Shown here: in pieces, positions 32,741 to 39,864 of the stretch
Numbering within the stretch: position 1 is the stretch's first letter
How the letters are laid out: the number at the start of each line of letters is the position of its first letter
DNA from: Thalassobaculaceae bacterium
Lineage (GTDB): Bacteria; Pseudomonadota; Alphaproteobacteria; Thalassobaculales; Thalassobaculaceae
Assembly (NCBI GenBank): GCA_029212785.1
Contig: JARGOG010000033.1
Location: 1-48,668, forward strand
DNA: 48,668 bases
Reading direction: 5' to 3'
The notes under the pieces: model-generated
What the model was told of the DNA's origin: nothing
The model's input: the letters and a program-made list of their open reading frames with translations, nothing else
The model's database searches: none
Program-made: the position numbers and the translations under genes

Positions 32741-32874
32741 CGGACCGCCTCTAAATTATCCTGCGACGCGGTTCTATAATCGACCTTTGAGATAAGATAA
32801 AGAATTTGGTCCCCCGAAGGCGGTTTTCCACTGACACATGTGAAATTCCCAGCGCCTTTATCAGTCGATTTCAT
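32737..32874 (-). CDS. Possible 45-residue coupled microprotein (alternatively an internal promoter spacer)
   Basis: An ORF of 45 codons fills exactly the space between the pentapeptide gene and the cNMP-like gene. Its ATG overlaps the upstream stop (TGATG at 32876-32872) and its stop overlaps the downstream start (ATGA at 32740-32737). The protein (MKSTDKGAGNFTCVSGK..., with the hydrophobic QILYLI) is not recognised. Against coding: third-position G+C is only about 44 percent, far below its neighbours, and AGA, TTA, AAT and ATT codons are frequent. A TTTATC-N17-TATAGA promoter also fits the same stretch. The region may be a true spacer with fortuitous overlaps. Confidence 0.35.
   Translation of the reverse strand: MKSTDKGAGNFTCVSGKPPSGDQILYLISKVDYRTASQDNLEAVR
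32771..32799 (-). promoter_or_regulatory. Possible internal promoter for the cNMP-PilZ genes
   Basis: Minus strand TTTATC, a 17-bp spacer and TATAGA (the latter near 32776-32771) lie about 30 bp before the cNMP start at 32740, in an A+T-rich stretch unusual for this chromosome. Each hexamer matches the consensus at only three or four positions. Confidence 0.3.
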
Positions 32875-33917
32875 CAGGATGAAGCGTCGATTCGCGTCTT
32901 GAGCTTGGTCGTCCCATTGCGGGATTTCACGATGAGTTCCTTGGTCTGGGCATCGCTGAGATCGACCTCGACCAGTGTCGCGCCCGTCAGGTCGGCACCG
33001 CGGAGATCGGCTTCCGTCAAGGTCGCGCCGGTCAGGTCGGCTCCGTGCAGGTCGGCGCCGGCGAGATAGGCGCCGGTCAGATTGCAGTGTCGCAGATCCG
33101 CGCCCGAGAGATCGGCGCAGGTGAGTTCGATATAGGACAGGTCCTTCTTGAAGAACTTGGCGTCCTTCAGGATCGCGCGCTGGCCCTTGCGTCCCTCGCT
33201 CATGACCCATTCGATATGGGACGTGAGCTTGCGCTGGGTCGCCTTGTCGAAGGTGGACAGGCCGAAGAAACCCTTCGCGCCTTCCAGATCGGCGCCGGTC
33301 AGGTTGGTGCCGACGAGCTTGGTGTTGCGCAGATGTGCGCCCTTGAGCTTGGCGCCGCTGAGATCGGCACCGTTCAGGTTGGCGCCGGACAGGTTCGCGT
33401 CCTCAAGGCTCGCGTCCTTCAGCACCGCGCCTTCGAGATTGCACTCGAACAGGTTGGCGCGGCGCATGTTGGCGCCGGCGAGGAAGGTCTTGCGGAGCTC
33501 GGCCCGTTCCAGGTCGGCATCGCTCAGATCGGCGTTCTCGTGCTGGCCGACCAGGGTCGAGGTGGCCGGGCCGAGATCGGCACCGCTGAGATCGACCTTC
33601 TTCATGTTGGAGCCCTTCATCCGCACGCCGCGCAGCCCGGCATTGCGGAGGTTCGATCCCTCGAAGGTGCAGACACTCATGTCGCATAGTTCGAAGTTCG
33701 ACTCCTGGAAGTTCACCCGCCAAAAGGAGCAGTTGATGAAGATCGCGCCCGTGAAGGCTGAATTGTGGATGTCGATGTCGGTTGCCTGAACGCCGGTCAA
33801 CGTGGCGTCGACCAGGTTGATGCGCTCACCGGTCCTCGGGTTCTGCAGATATCGCTCGTGCTTCTTCACGAGCTCTGAGAACGTCGAGCGGTCAATTCTG
33901 CGGTTTTTCGATATCAT
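32874..33917 (-). CDS. Pentapeptide repeat protein with two repeat blocks
   Basis: A 347-residue protein. The A(D/N)LxX repeats form two right-handed beta-helix blocks: residues about 37-218 (for example LSGADLGPA, LSGANLNGADLSGAKL) and about 262-330 (LSGADLRHCNLTGAYLAGADL). They are separated by a non-repeat linker of about 45 residues (GFFGLSTFDKATQRKLTSHIEW...) that looks helical and charged. The N-terminal 36 residues (RIDRSTFSELVKKHERYLQNP) are also outside the helix. There is no signal peptide, so it is cytoplasmic. Some pentapeptide proteins mimic DNA and inhibit gyrase, others are scaffolds; neither is implied here. First gene of the group with the cNMP-like and PilZ proteins, suggesting a scaffold of a nucleotide-signalling complex (inference). 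Confidence 0.9.
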   Translation of the reverse strand: MISKNRRIDRSTFSELVKKHERYLQNPRTGERINLVDATLTGVQATDIDIHNSAFTGAIFINCSFWRVNFQESNFELCDMSVCTFEGSNLRNAGLRGVRMKGSNMKKVDLSGADLGPATSTLVGQHENADLSDADLERAELRKTFLAGANMRRANLFECNLEGAVLKDASLEDANLSGANLNGADLSGAKLKGAHLRNTKLVGTNLTGADLEGAKGFFGLSTFDKATQRKLTSHIEWVMSEGRKGQRAILKDAKFFKKDLSYIELTCADLSGADLRHCNLTGAYLAGADLHGADLTGATLTEADLRGADLTGATLVEVDLSDAQTKELIVKSRNGTTKLKTRIDASS

Positions 33918-34012
33918 AGCCGGGTGACTGTCCTATCCAGACGGTTGCCATCCACCAGTTCTGATTGTCTCCGTCCCTTCTGGTTCCGGATTAAATTGGA
34001 CAATCCACCGGT

Positions 34013-34888
34013 TCAGCTTGCCTTGACGGGTTCCCTCCTGAGCGGCTGCGACAGACATCTCGGCCCACCACCGGCGAGCGTGAACATCGTCAGAGACGGA
34101 TCGTATACTCGTATGCCGAGGCCGCGCAATTGGGCGTTCGTTGTTTCCGCCTCCGCTGAAGAAATCACACGATCGTTCCCAAGCGACAGGCAGTTGCCGG
34201 CAAGCCGCATCGCTTCAGCATAGGACGTTGGAATTACTGTTATACCCAGACTAGTTAACCAATTGATAATTTCCGGCTCGACGACGTCTGTGCACACCAG
34301 GGCCAGCGACTCGTTGACCATGGAAATCAGCAGATCGAGATGCAGGAAGTGTTCGGCAATGGGAATCACCCGACATTCCCAACCTTCGGCCTCGAACCAG
34401 CCCTTGGCCTGCGCTGCCGCTTCCGGCGTGGTGCGGTTGCCGGAAACGCCGATCGCGGCCACGCCCGGTCGCAGCAGGTGCACGTCGCCGCCCTCGAGCG
34501 AACCGGCGGTGATCCAGTTCCAGATCGGAATGCCCGTCGCCTGGTGGAACCGGACCGTCGGCGCCACCTCGCCGCGGCGCTGTTCGCGCTGCATCTGCCC
34601 GATCAGCACGCCCCAGGGCGTGACGATCGCCGGGTCGCGGGTATAGACGTGGTAGCGGAGCGCCGGGTCGGGCTCGACCATATGCACCCGGACGCCGGCA
34701 TCCTCGAATGCGGCGACGAATTCCGCGTGCTGTTCGGCGGCGAGTTTGCCGTCGAAGGTGACGCCTTTGCGCAGGGTCTCCCTGGCGACCGCGTTGGCGC
34801 TGAACCAGCCGAAATGCTCCGGCGAACGAAGGGCGACGTCGCGCAGCACACCATAGTCGCTGTCGCAGCCCCAGGGCGAGTTGTCCAT
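34013..34888 (-). CDS. Arginine deiminase / dimethylarginine dimethylaminohydrolase family protein
   Basis: A 291-residue guanidino-modifying enzyme of the five-bladed beta/alpha propeller fold. The catalytic acids are in SLEGGDVHLL, the His is in EHFLHLDLLIS, and the nucleophile is Cys278 in GGGPRCLSQPL near the C-terminus. An Asp in the early YTRDPAIVTPWG segment contacts the guanidinium group. All catalytic residues are present, so it should hydrolyse a guanidino compound (arginine, dimethylarginine or similar) to a ureido product and an amine. It follows the acyl-CoA synthetase gene by 16 bp on the same strand, probably in one transcript. The ribosome site is poor, with only CGGAAAAC before the ATG. 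Confidence 0.88.
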   Translation of the reverse strand: MDNSPWGCDSDYGVLRDVALRSPEHFGWFSANAVARETLRKGVTFDGKLAAEQHAEFVAAFEDAGVRVHMVEPDPALRYHVYTRDPAIVTPWGVLIGQMQREQRRGEVAPTVRFHQATGIPIWNWITAGSLEGGDVHLLRPGVAAIGVSGNRTTPEAAAQAKGWFEAEGWECRVIPIAEHFLHLDLLISMVNESLALVCTDVVEPEIINWLTSLGITVIPTSYAEAMRLAGNCLSLGNDRVISSAEAETTNAQLRGLGIRVYDPSLTMFTLAGGGPRCLSQPLRREPVKAS

Positions 34889-34904
34889 TCTGTTTTCCGT
34901 TCGG

Positions 34905-36437
34905 TTATTCGGCCGCCGGCGCGGCCAGCTTTCGGAGTTCGGTCTTGAGAATCTTGCCGTAATTGTTTTTCGGCAAGTCGTCCACCAGGAGATATTCCTT
35001 CGGTCGCTTGAAGCGCGCGATATTATTCAGACAGAGTGCGTCCAATTCCTCTGGCGTCACCGATTGCCCGGCATGAGGCCGCACGAAGGCGATGACCTCC
35101 TCGCCCCAGTCGGCGTGGGGACGGCCGATCACGGCGGCTTCCAGCACGGCCGGGTGGCGCAGCAGCACCTCCTCGACCTCCCGCGGGTAGATGTTGGTGC
35201 CGCCGGAGATGATGACGTCCTTGGAGCGGTCCTTGAGGGTCAGGAATCCTTCCGCGTCGAAGGCGCCCACATCGCCGGTCCACAGCCAGCCGTCGCGCAG
35301 CGATGAAGCGGTGGCTTTCGGGTTGTTCCAGTAGCCCGACATCACCACGTCGCCGCGGCAGATCACCTCGCCCGGCGCGCCGACCGGTACGGGAGTGCCG
35401 GTCTCGTCGACCACGCGGACCTCGACATCGGTGCGCGGAAACCCGGTCGACCCGATTCGCGCCTCATAGCGGGGATGGGCGGTATCGGTGAAGATGTGCT
35501 TGGGCAGTCCGGTGATGGTCATCGGCGCCTCGCCCTGGCCATAGATCTGCACCAGCTTGGGCCCCAGCAGGTCGAGGGCGCGCTTGACGTCCTCCAGATA
35601 CATCGGCGCGCCGCCATAGACGATGGTCTTCAGGTTCGCGAGGTCCGCCTGGTCGATGTTCGGCGTGTTGATCAGCCGGGTGACCATGGTCGGCGCGAAG
35701 AAGAAGGTCACCCCCGGCCAGCGCTCGATCAGCGCCAGGGTTTCCGCGACCTCGAAGCCGCCTGATTTCGGCACGACGGTATTGGCGGCACGGGCCACGT
35801 GGGGCAGGCCGTAGAGCCCGGAACCGTGGCTCATCGGCGCCGAATGGATCATCGTCTCGCCCGGCAGGATGGTGTCGACATCGCCGAAATAATTCATCAC
35901 CGCCGACATCAGGTTGCGGTGGCTCAGCATCGCGCCCTTGGGCCGGCCGGTGGTGCCGGAGGTGTAGAACAGCCAGGCAAGGTCGGTCGGGGCGGTGTCG
36001 GCGAGGGCGGCCGGTTTGCCGGCGGCGAGACCCGCGTAGTCGGGTCCGTCGGTGGCGATCAGGTGTTCCAGGCACGGTGTCTCCGAGCGGATCTCGGCGA
36101 GGGCGGCTGCCAGATCCGGCGTCGCCAGGCAGGCCCGGCTGCCGGAATTCTCCAGGATGAAGGCATGCTCCTTTGGGTGCAGCTTGGCGTTCACCGGAAC
36201 CGCCGCCAGCCCGGCATGCCAGATGGCGTAGAGCGATTCCCAGAGTTCCGGACTGTTCTTCATCACCAGGGCCACCCGGTCGCCGCTCTGCAGGCCGAGC
36301 TCCCGCAGCCCGCCGGCAAGGCGCGCCACGCGCTCGGCAAAGCCCGCGTAGTCGCAGAGCGTATCGGTGCCCAGCGACAGGGCCGGCCTGTCGGCAAAAC
36401 TCCGCGCCACTTGGGCCAGGACGATTGCCTGGTTCAT
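34905..36437 (-). CDS. AMP-dependent acyl-CoA synthetase (fatty-acid/malonyl-CoA ligase type)
   Basis: A 510-residue adenylate-forming enzyme. The P-loop is YTSGTTGRPKGAMLSH (about residues 165-180), then the YGQGEAP motif that takes the place of the A5 YGxTE, the A7 motif WLWTGDVGAFD, A8 DRSKDVIISGGTNIYPREVEE, and catalytic Lys in the A10 NNYGKILKTELR. It activates a carboxylate as the adenylate and transfers it to CoA. The YGQGEAPMTIT variant of the A5 motif is seen in some short- and medium-chain ligases; the substrate is not determined. The ATG at 36437 has the ribosome site AGGAGGAAC about five bases upstream; the reading frame extends to 36539 but is not conserved there. Transcribed before the deiminase gene. 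Confidence 0.92.
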   Translation of the reverse strand: MNQAIVLAQVARSFADRPALSLGTDTLCDYAGFAERVARLAGGLRELGLQSGDRVALVMKNSPELWESLYAIWHAGLAAVPVNAKLHPKEHAFILENSGSRACLATPDLAAALAEIRSETPCLEHLIATDGPDYAGLAAGKPAALADTAPTDLAWLFYTSGTTGRPKGAMLSHRNLMSAVMNYFGDVDTILPGETMIHSAPMSHGSGLYGLPHVARAANTVVPKSGGFEVAETLALIERWPGVTFFFAPTMVTRLINTPNIDQADLANLKTIVYGGAPMYLEDVKRALDLLGPKLVQIYGQGEAPMTITGLPKHIFTDTAHPRYEARIGSTGFPRTDVEVRVVDETGTPVPVGAPGEVICRGDVVMSGYWNNPKATASSLRDGWLWTGDVGAFDAEGFLTLKDRSKDVIISGGTNIYPREVEEVLLRHPAVLEAAVIGRPHADWGEEVIAFVRPHAGQSVTPEELDALCLNNIARFKRPKEYLLVDDLPKNNYGKILKTELRKLAAPAAE

Positions 36438-36612
36438 GCCTGTTCCTCCTCGATTTCCTGCCCGTTCGGTCGTCGCCTGCTCTTCGCCGCAGGTTGGAGG
36501 CGACGGTACCAGCGGCCAACCTGCGGGGGTAGAGCCCACGCCTTCGCCCGCCTATCCTGGTGGCAAAACACCCGCCGTTTCCGGCGGAACAAACCGAATG
36601 GGAGGAAGGCCG

Positions 36613-37710
36613 ATGTCCGGCAACGACCGCAGGATCGCCGATATCCGCGTGCATAAACTGCGCGCGCCCTGGATCGACCCGCCGCGCTGGTCGCCGAGCT
36701 ACAGCCGACTGCGCGAACTGATCGTGGTCGAGGTGGAGACCGCGGGCGGCATCGTCGGCATGGGCTACCTGCAGATCCTGAACGGCGGGCTCGAGACCAT
36801 CGCGACCGCCATCGAGGAGCTGGTCAAACCCCACGCGCTCGGCCGCGACGTCACCGAGGTCGAGGCGATGTGGGAGGAGCTGTGGCGGGCCAATTACTGG
36901 ATCGGACGCATGGGCGTCACCGTCATGGCGCAATCGGCCCTCGACATCGCGCTCTGGGATGCGATGGCGAAGCTGGCCGGTCTGCCGCTGTTCCGGCTGT
37001 GGGGTGGTGCGGCCCGGGAGATCGAGGCCTATGGCAGCGGCTGCTGGCGCGGGCTCGGGGGTGACGGCATGGTCGACAAGGCCAAGCGCTACGTCGCCCG
37101 CGGTTTCAAGGCGATCAAAATGCAGGCGGGTCATCTCTATGACGATCGCACCGACGTCGCCCATGTCGCCGCCATGCGGTCGGCGCTCGGCGACGGGGTG
37201 GAGATCTGCATCGACGTCAATATGGGCTGGACGACGGACCAGGCGATCGCTGTCGGACGTCAGTTCCAGGATCATGGGGTCTACTGGCTGGAAGAGCCGG
37301 TCGACTGCGAGGATATAGACGGCTATTTCCGGATCGCCGACGCACTGGACCTTCGGGTGGTCGGCGGCGAGACGCATTTCACCCGATACGATCTGCGGCC
37401 GTTCTTCGCCCATCCGAAGATTCCGATCCTGCAGCCTGACGTGATGCGCGGCGGCTTCACCGAGCTGCGTCGGATCGCCGCGATGGCGGAGAGTTCGGGC
37501 ATGCGGATCGCGCCTCACCTGTTCCCGGAGCTGATGGTCCATCTGATGGCGGCGATCCCGAACCCGCATTGGATCGAGTATGTCGACTGGATGGAGGACG
37601 CCTGGATCGAGCCGATCCTGCCGGAGGGCGGAACCTACTCGCCGCCGGAGCGGCCGGGCCATGGCCTCGCCTTCAGACCGGAGTTCCTGTCGGAATACCG
37701 TCTCGCCTGA
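36613..37710 (+). CDS. Enolase-superfamily mandelate racemase/muconate lactonizing-type dehydratase
   Basis: A 365-residue TIM-barrel enzyme of the mandelate racemase subgroup. Metal ligands are Asp201 (ICIDVN), Glu227 (WLEEP) and Glu253 (GGETHF), and the general base dyad is His302 (RIAPHLFPE) with Asp276 (QPDVMRGG). The second-strand KxK motif is K169-M-Q171: the usual second lysine is glutamine. That points to one-base chemistry, as in acid-sugar dehydratases, with no racemase activity. The N-terminal capping domain covers residues 1-130. The ATG at 36613 has GGGAGGAAGG upstream. It starts divergently from the acyl-CoA synthetase, with 175 bp between starts. The substrate is not determined, probably a sugar acid. 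Confidence 0.9.
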   Translation: MSGNDRRIADIRVHKLRAPWIDPPRWSPSYSRLRELIVVEVETAGGIVGMGYLQILNGGLETIATAIEELVKPHALGRDVTEVEAMWEELWRANYWIGRMGVTVMAQSALDIALWDAMAKLAGLPLFRLWGGAAREIEAYGSGCWRGLGGDGMVDKAKRYVARGFKAIKMQAGHLYDDRTDVAHVAAMRSALGDGVEICIDVNMGWTTDQAIAVGRQFQDHGVYWLEEPVDCEDIDGYFRIADALDLRVVGGETHFTRYDLRPFFAHPKIPILQPDVMRGGFTELRRIAAMAESSGMRIAPHLFPELMVHLMAAIPNPHWIEYVDWMEDAWIEPILPEGGTYSPPERPGHGLAFRPEFLSEYRLA

Positions 37711-37713
37711 CCG

Positions 37714-38136
37714 TTACCATCGGCAGGTCAGGTCGTACCCGTCGCGGATCGGATCGAACGGGCCAGCATAGCTGAAGAACACGCGGGCGGTGTCTCCAGC
37801 ACGGCCCGCGATCGTCGGCAACGGACCGTCATCCGGCATCTCGACGGTCGCTTCGGCGGCACCGGCGATCGCGTGGGGAAAGACCTGCAGGGTGCTGCGC
37901 CCGCGTGTCCCTCGGATCGCGCAGTTCAGCGTCAAGGGACCTGGAGGCGGCGCCACACAGAGAATATTGTAGCGACCTTCATGCACGGTGGTCGGGACAC
38001 CCTCGGCCATCGCCACGCAGTCTTTCAGGGGGGCGGCAAACACTTCCGTAGCGGACGCAATTGCCAGCACTGTGAGGAAACTCACAAACGTGCCGGTGCT
38101 TTGACGGTTCTCTTCGCGATGGTAGCGTCGATCCAT
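37714..38136 (-). CDS. Small exported hypothetical protein
   Basis: A 140-residue protein that I do not recognise. The N-terminus MDRRYHREENRQSTGTF then VSFLTVLAIASATEVFA is a cleavable Sec signal peptide, with a likely cut at FAAP. The mature part of about 105 residues is beta-rich, with three Cys (KDCVAMAEG, NILCVAPPPG, LNCAIRG) and a fourth at the C-terminus (LTCRW), so two disulfides are plausible in the periplasm. No family could be named. The start at 38136 is chosen because it gives a proper charged n-region. Only 9 bp separate it from the divergent kinase ATG, so their promoters must overlap each other's 5' ends. It is convergent with the dehydratase gene, 3 bp apart. Confidence 0.65.
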   Translation of the reverse strand: MDRRYHREENRQSTGTFVSFLTVLAIASATEVFAAPLKDCVAMAEGVPTTVHEGRYNILCVAPPPGPLTLNCAIRGTRGRSTLQVFPHAIAGAAEATVEMPDDGPLPTIAGRAGDTARVFFSYAGPFDPIRDGYDLTCRW

Positions 38137-38145
38137 GGGACGAGG

Positions 38146-39852
38146 ATGGAAGAGACCGCAGTGACAATCAACGATGGCGATCCTTCGCAACGGTCGCGGG
38201 CGGACTCGTCGTCCGCGTGGCGACTCTACGCGCCCGCTGCCGCGCTGATCCTGTTCGCTGTCGCGCTTGCGGTCGGTGCGCTTTGGTTCGCCGTGGTCGA
38301 AATTGACCGGACCGCCGCGAGATCGTCGAGTCGTCTCGCCATCACCGCGATCGAGGATGTGACCCGGGACATCGCCTTGGTGGCCAAGGATTATTCGTAC
38401 TGGGACGCGACCACCGCCAATGTGCTGACCGACCTGAATCCGGAATGGGCGGACGAGAATCTCGGGACCTATCTGGCGGAAACGTTCGAGACGGCGGCGA
38501 CGGTCGTGATCGATGGGTCCGACAACGTGGTCTACACCTGGGTCGACGCCACTTGGCCGTCACTGTCGCCCGAGAGCGTTGATCGGATTCTGGCCGATCT
38601 GGCCTATCCGATCGGGCTTGCCCGCGATGCGCCCATGGAGCGGCCGGAAGGCGTGCCGTGCCTGGTGCAGACCGAAATCGGCTTGGTGGTCGCCGGCGTG
38701 GCCGCGATCACACCGGAGAGCCCGCTCGGTGACGAGCTTGTTCGCCACGCCCGACCGGTCATGATCGTGCTCCGGCCGATCAGCGCCGAATGGCTCGCGC
38801 GGACGGGAGAGCGGTTCGGGCTGGACAATCTGCGGGTGCTGTTCGCGGTGGAAGAAGCATCGGACCACGCCGTCACGCTGTTCCGGTCGGACGGTTCCGT
38901 CATCGCCGCTCTCGACTGGAAGGCGCCCAAGGCGGGCCTGAACGCCCTGCGGGACCTTGCGGTGCCTGCGGCGGTGCTGCTGATCCTGGCGCTGGCCGCG
39001 AGTGTGGTGGTGATCTACCGAGCGATCCAGGCGCAGCAGTCTCTGGTGGCGCGCGCCCAGGACCTGTCCGAGGCGAACTCGGACCTGGTCACCCGCGACC
39101 AGCAGGTGCGGTCAGCCCTGCAACGGGCCGAGCATGCGACCCGCGCCAAGAGTGCGTTTCTGGCGCGGATCAGCCACGAGATCCGAACGCCGCTGACCGC
39201 GATCATCGGCTTCTCTCAGATCCTGAAGCTGCAGCATCGCCCGAACCGGGAAAAGACCCGCGAGCAGGAATACGCCGAAATCATCCACGAGAGCAGCCAG
39301 CACCTGCTCGCGCTGGTGAACGACCTCCTGGATCTGTCGAAGATCGAGAGCGGAGGCTTCGAGATCAACGAGAGTTGGGTCGACATATCGCGCGAGATCT
39401 CGTCGATCCGCACGGTGCTGGGGGTCGAGGCCGACCGCAAGGGGGTGGCTCTGACCGTCGACGTGCCGGACGACGTGCCGGCCCTCTATGCGGATTCCAA
39501 GGCGATCCGACAGATCCTCACCAACCTCGTGTCGAACGCGCTGAAATTCACCCCGCAGGGTGGCAAGACGGTGGTCCGGTTGCTGCCGATGGCGGATGGC
39601 GGGCTGACACTGGCTGTCGCCGATACCGGGGCAGGGATCGGCCCGGAGGATCAGGTGACGATCTGGGAACCGTTCACCCGTGCCCGCAACCCGGCCCTCG
39701 CCCAGGCCGAAGGCACCGGCCTCGGCCTGTATCTCGTCAAGATGTTGGCCGAACTCCACGGCGCGGAAGTCGGCCTGGACAGCGAAATCGGCAAGGGAAC
39801 CGTGGTCAGTGTCGTCTTCGGTGCCGAACGGGTGCGTGCCGTCGCTGCCTGA
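38146..39852 (+). CDS. Membrane sensor histidine kinase with CHASE4 periplasmic domain
   Basis: A 568-residue two-component sensor. A first transmembrane helix (about residues 28-48, APAAALILFAVALAVGALWF) is followed by a periplasmic CHASE4 domain, recognisable by DYSYWDATTANV...NPEWADENLG, and a second helix (about 270-292, AAVLLILALAASVVVIYRAI). A coiled coil (QQSLVARAQDLSEANSDL) leads into HisKA with phospho-acceptor His344 in ISHEIRTPLTAIIGF, then the ATPase domain: N box NLVSNALKFTP, G1 DTGAGIGPED, F box WEPFTRA, G2 GTGLGLYLV. No response regulator gene is adjacent. The ATG at 38146 is used; GTG 38161 has better upstream GGAAGAG and is a real alternative. The signal is unknown. Confidence 0.9.
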   Translation: MEETAVTINDGDPSQRSRADSSSAWRLYAPAAALILFAVALAVGALWFAVVEIDRTAARSSSRLAITAIEDVTRDIALVAKDYSYWDATTANVLTDLNPEWADENLGTYLAETFETAATVVIDGSDNVVYTWVDATWPSLSPESVDRILADLAYPIGLARDAPMERPEGVPCLVQTEIGLVVAGVAAITPESPLGDELVRHARPVMIVLRPISAEWLARTGERFGLDNLRVLFAVEEASDHAVTLFRSDGSVIAALDWKAPKAGLNALRDLAVPAAVLLILALAASVVVIYRAIQAQQSLVARAQDLSEANSDLVTRDQQVRSALQRAEHATRAKSAFLARISHEIRTPLTAIIGFSQILKLQHRPNREKTREQEYAEIIHESSQHLLALVNDLLDLSKIESGGFEINESWVDISREISSIRTVLGVEADRKGVALTVDVPDDVPALYADSKAIRQILTNLVSNALKFTPQGGKTVVRLLPMADGGLTLAVADTGAGIGPEDQVTIWEPFTRARNPALAQAEGTGLGLYLVKMLAELHGAEVGLDSEIGKGTVVSVVFGAERVRAVAA

Positions 39853-39864
39853 GGCGGAACCCTT

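Noticed and set aside
32875-33210. N-terminal extension of the 45-codon ORF (157-codon frame)
   Set aside because: This part lies out of frame inside the pentapeptide gene and is Arg-rich low-complexity; only the portion after 32874 is a candidate.
35464-37662. 732-codon open frame antisense to the dehydratase gene and out of frame with the acyl-CoA synthetase
   Set aside because: It crosses two real divergent genes and has no recognisable domain; an artefact of high G+C content.
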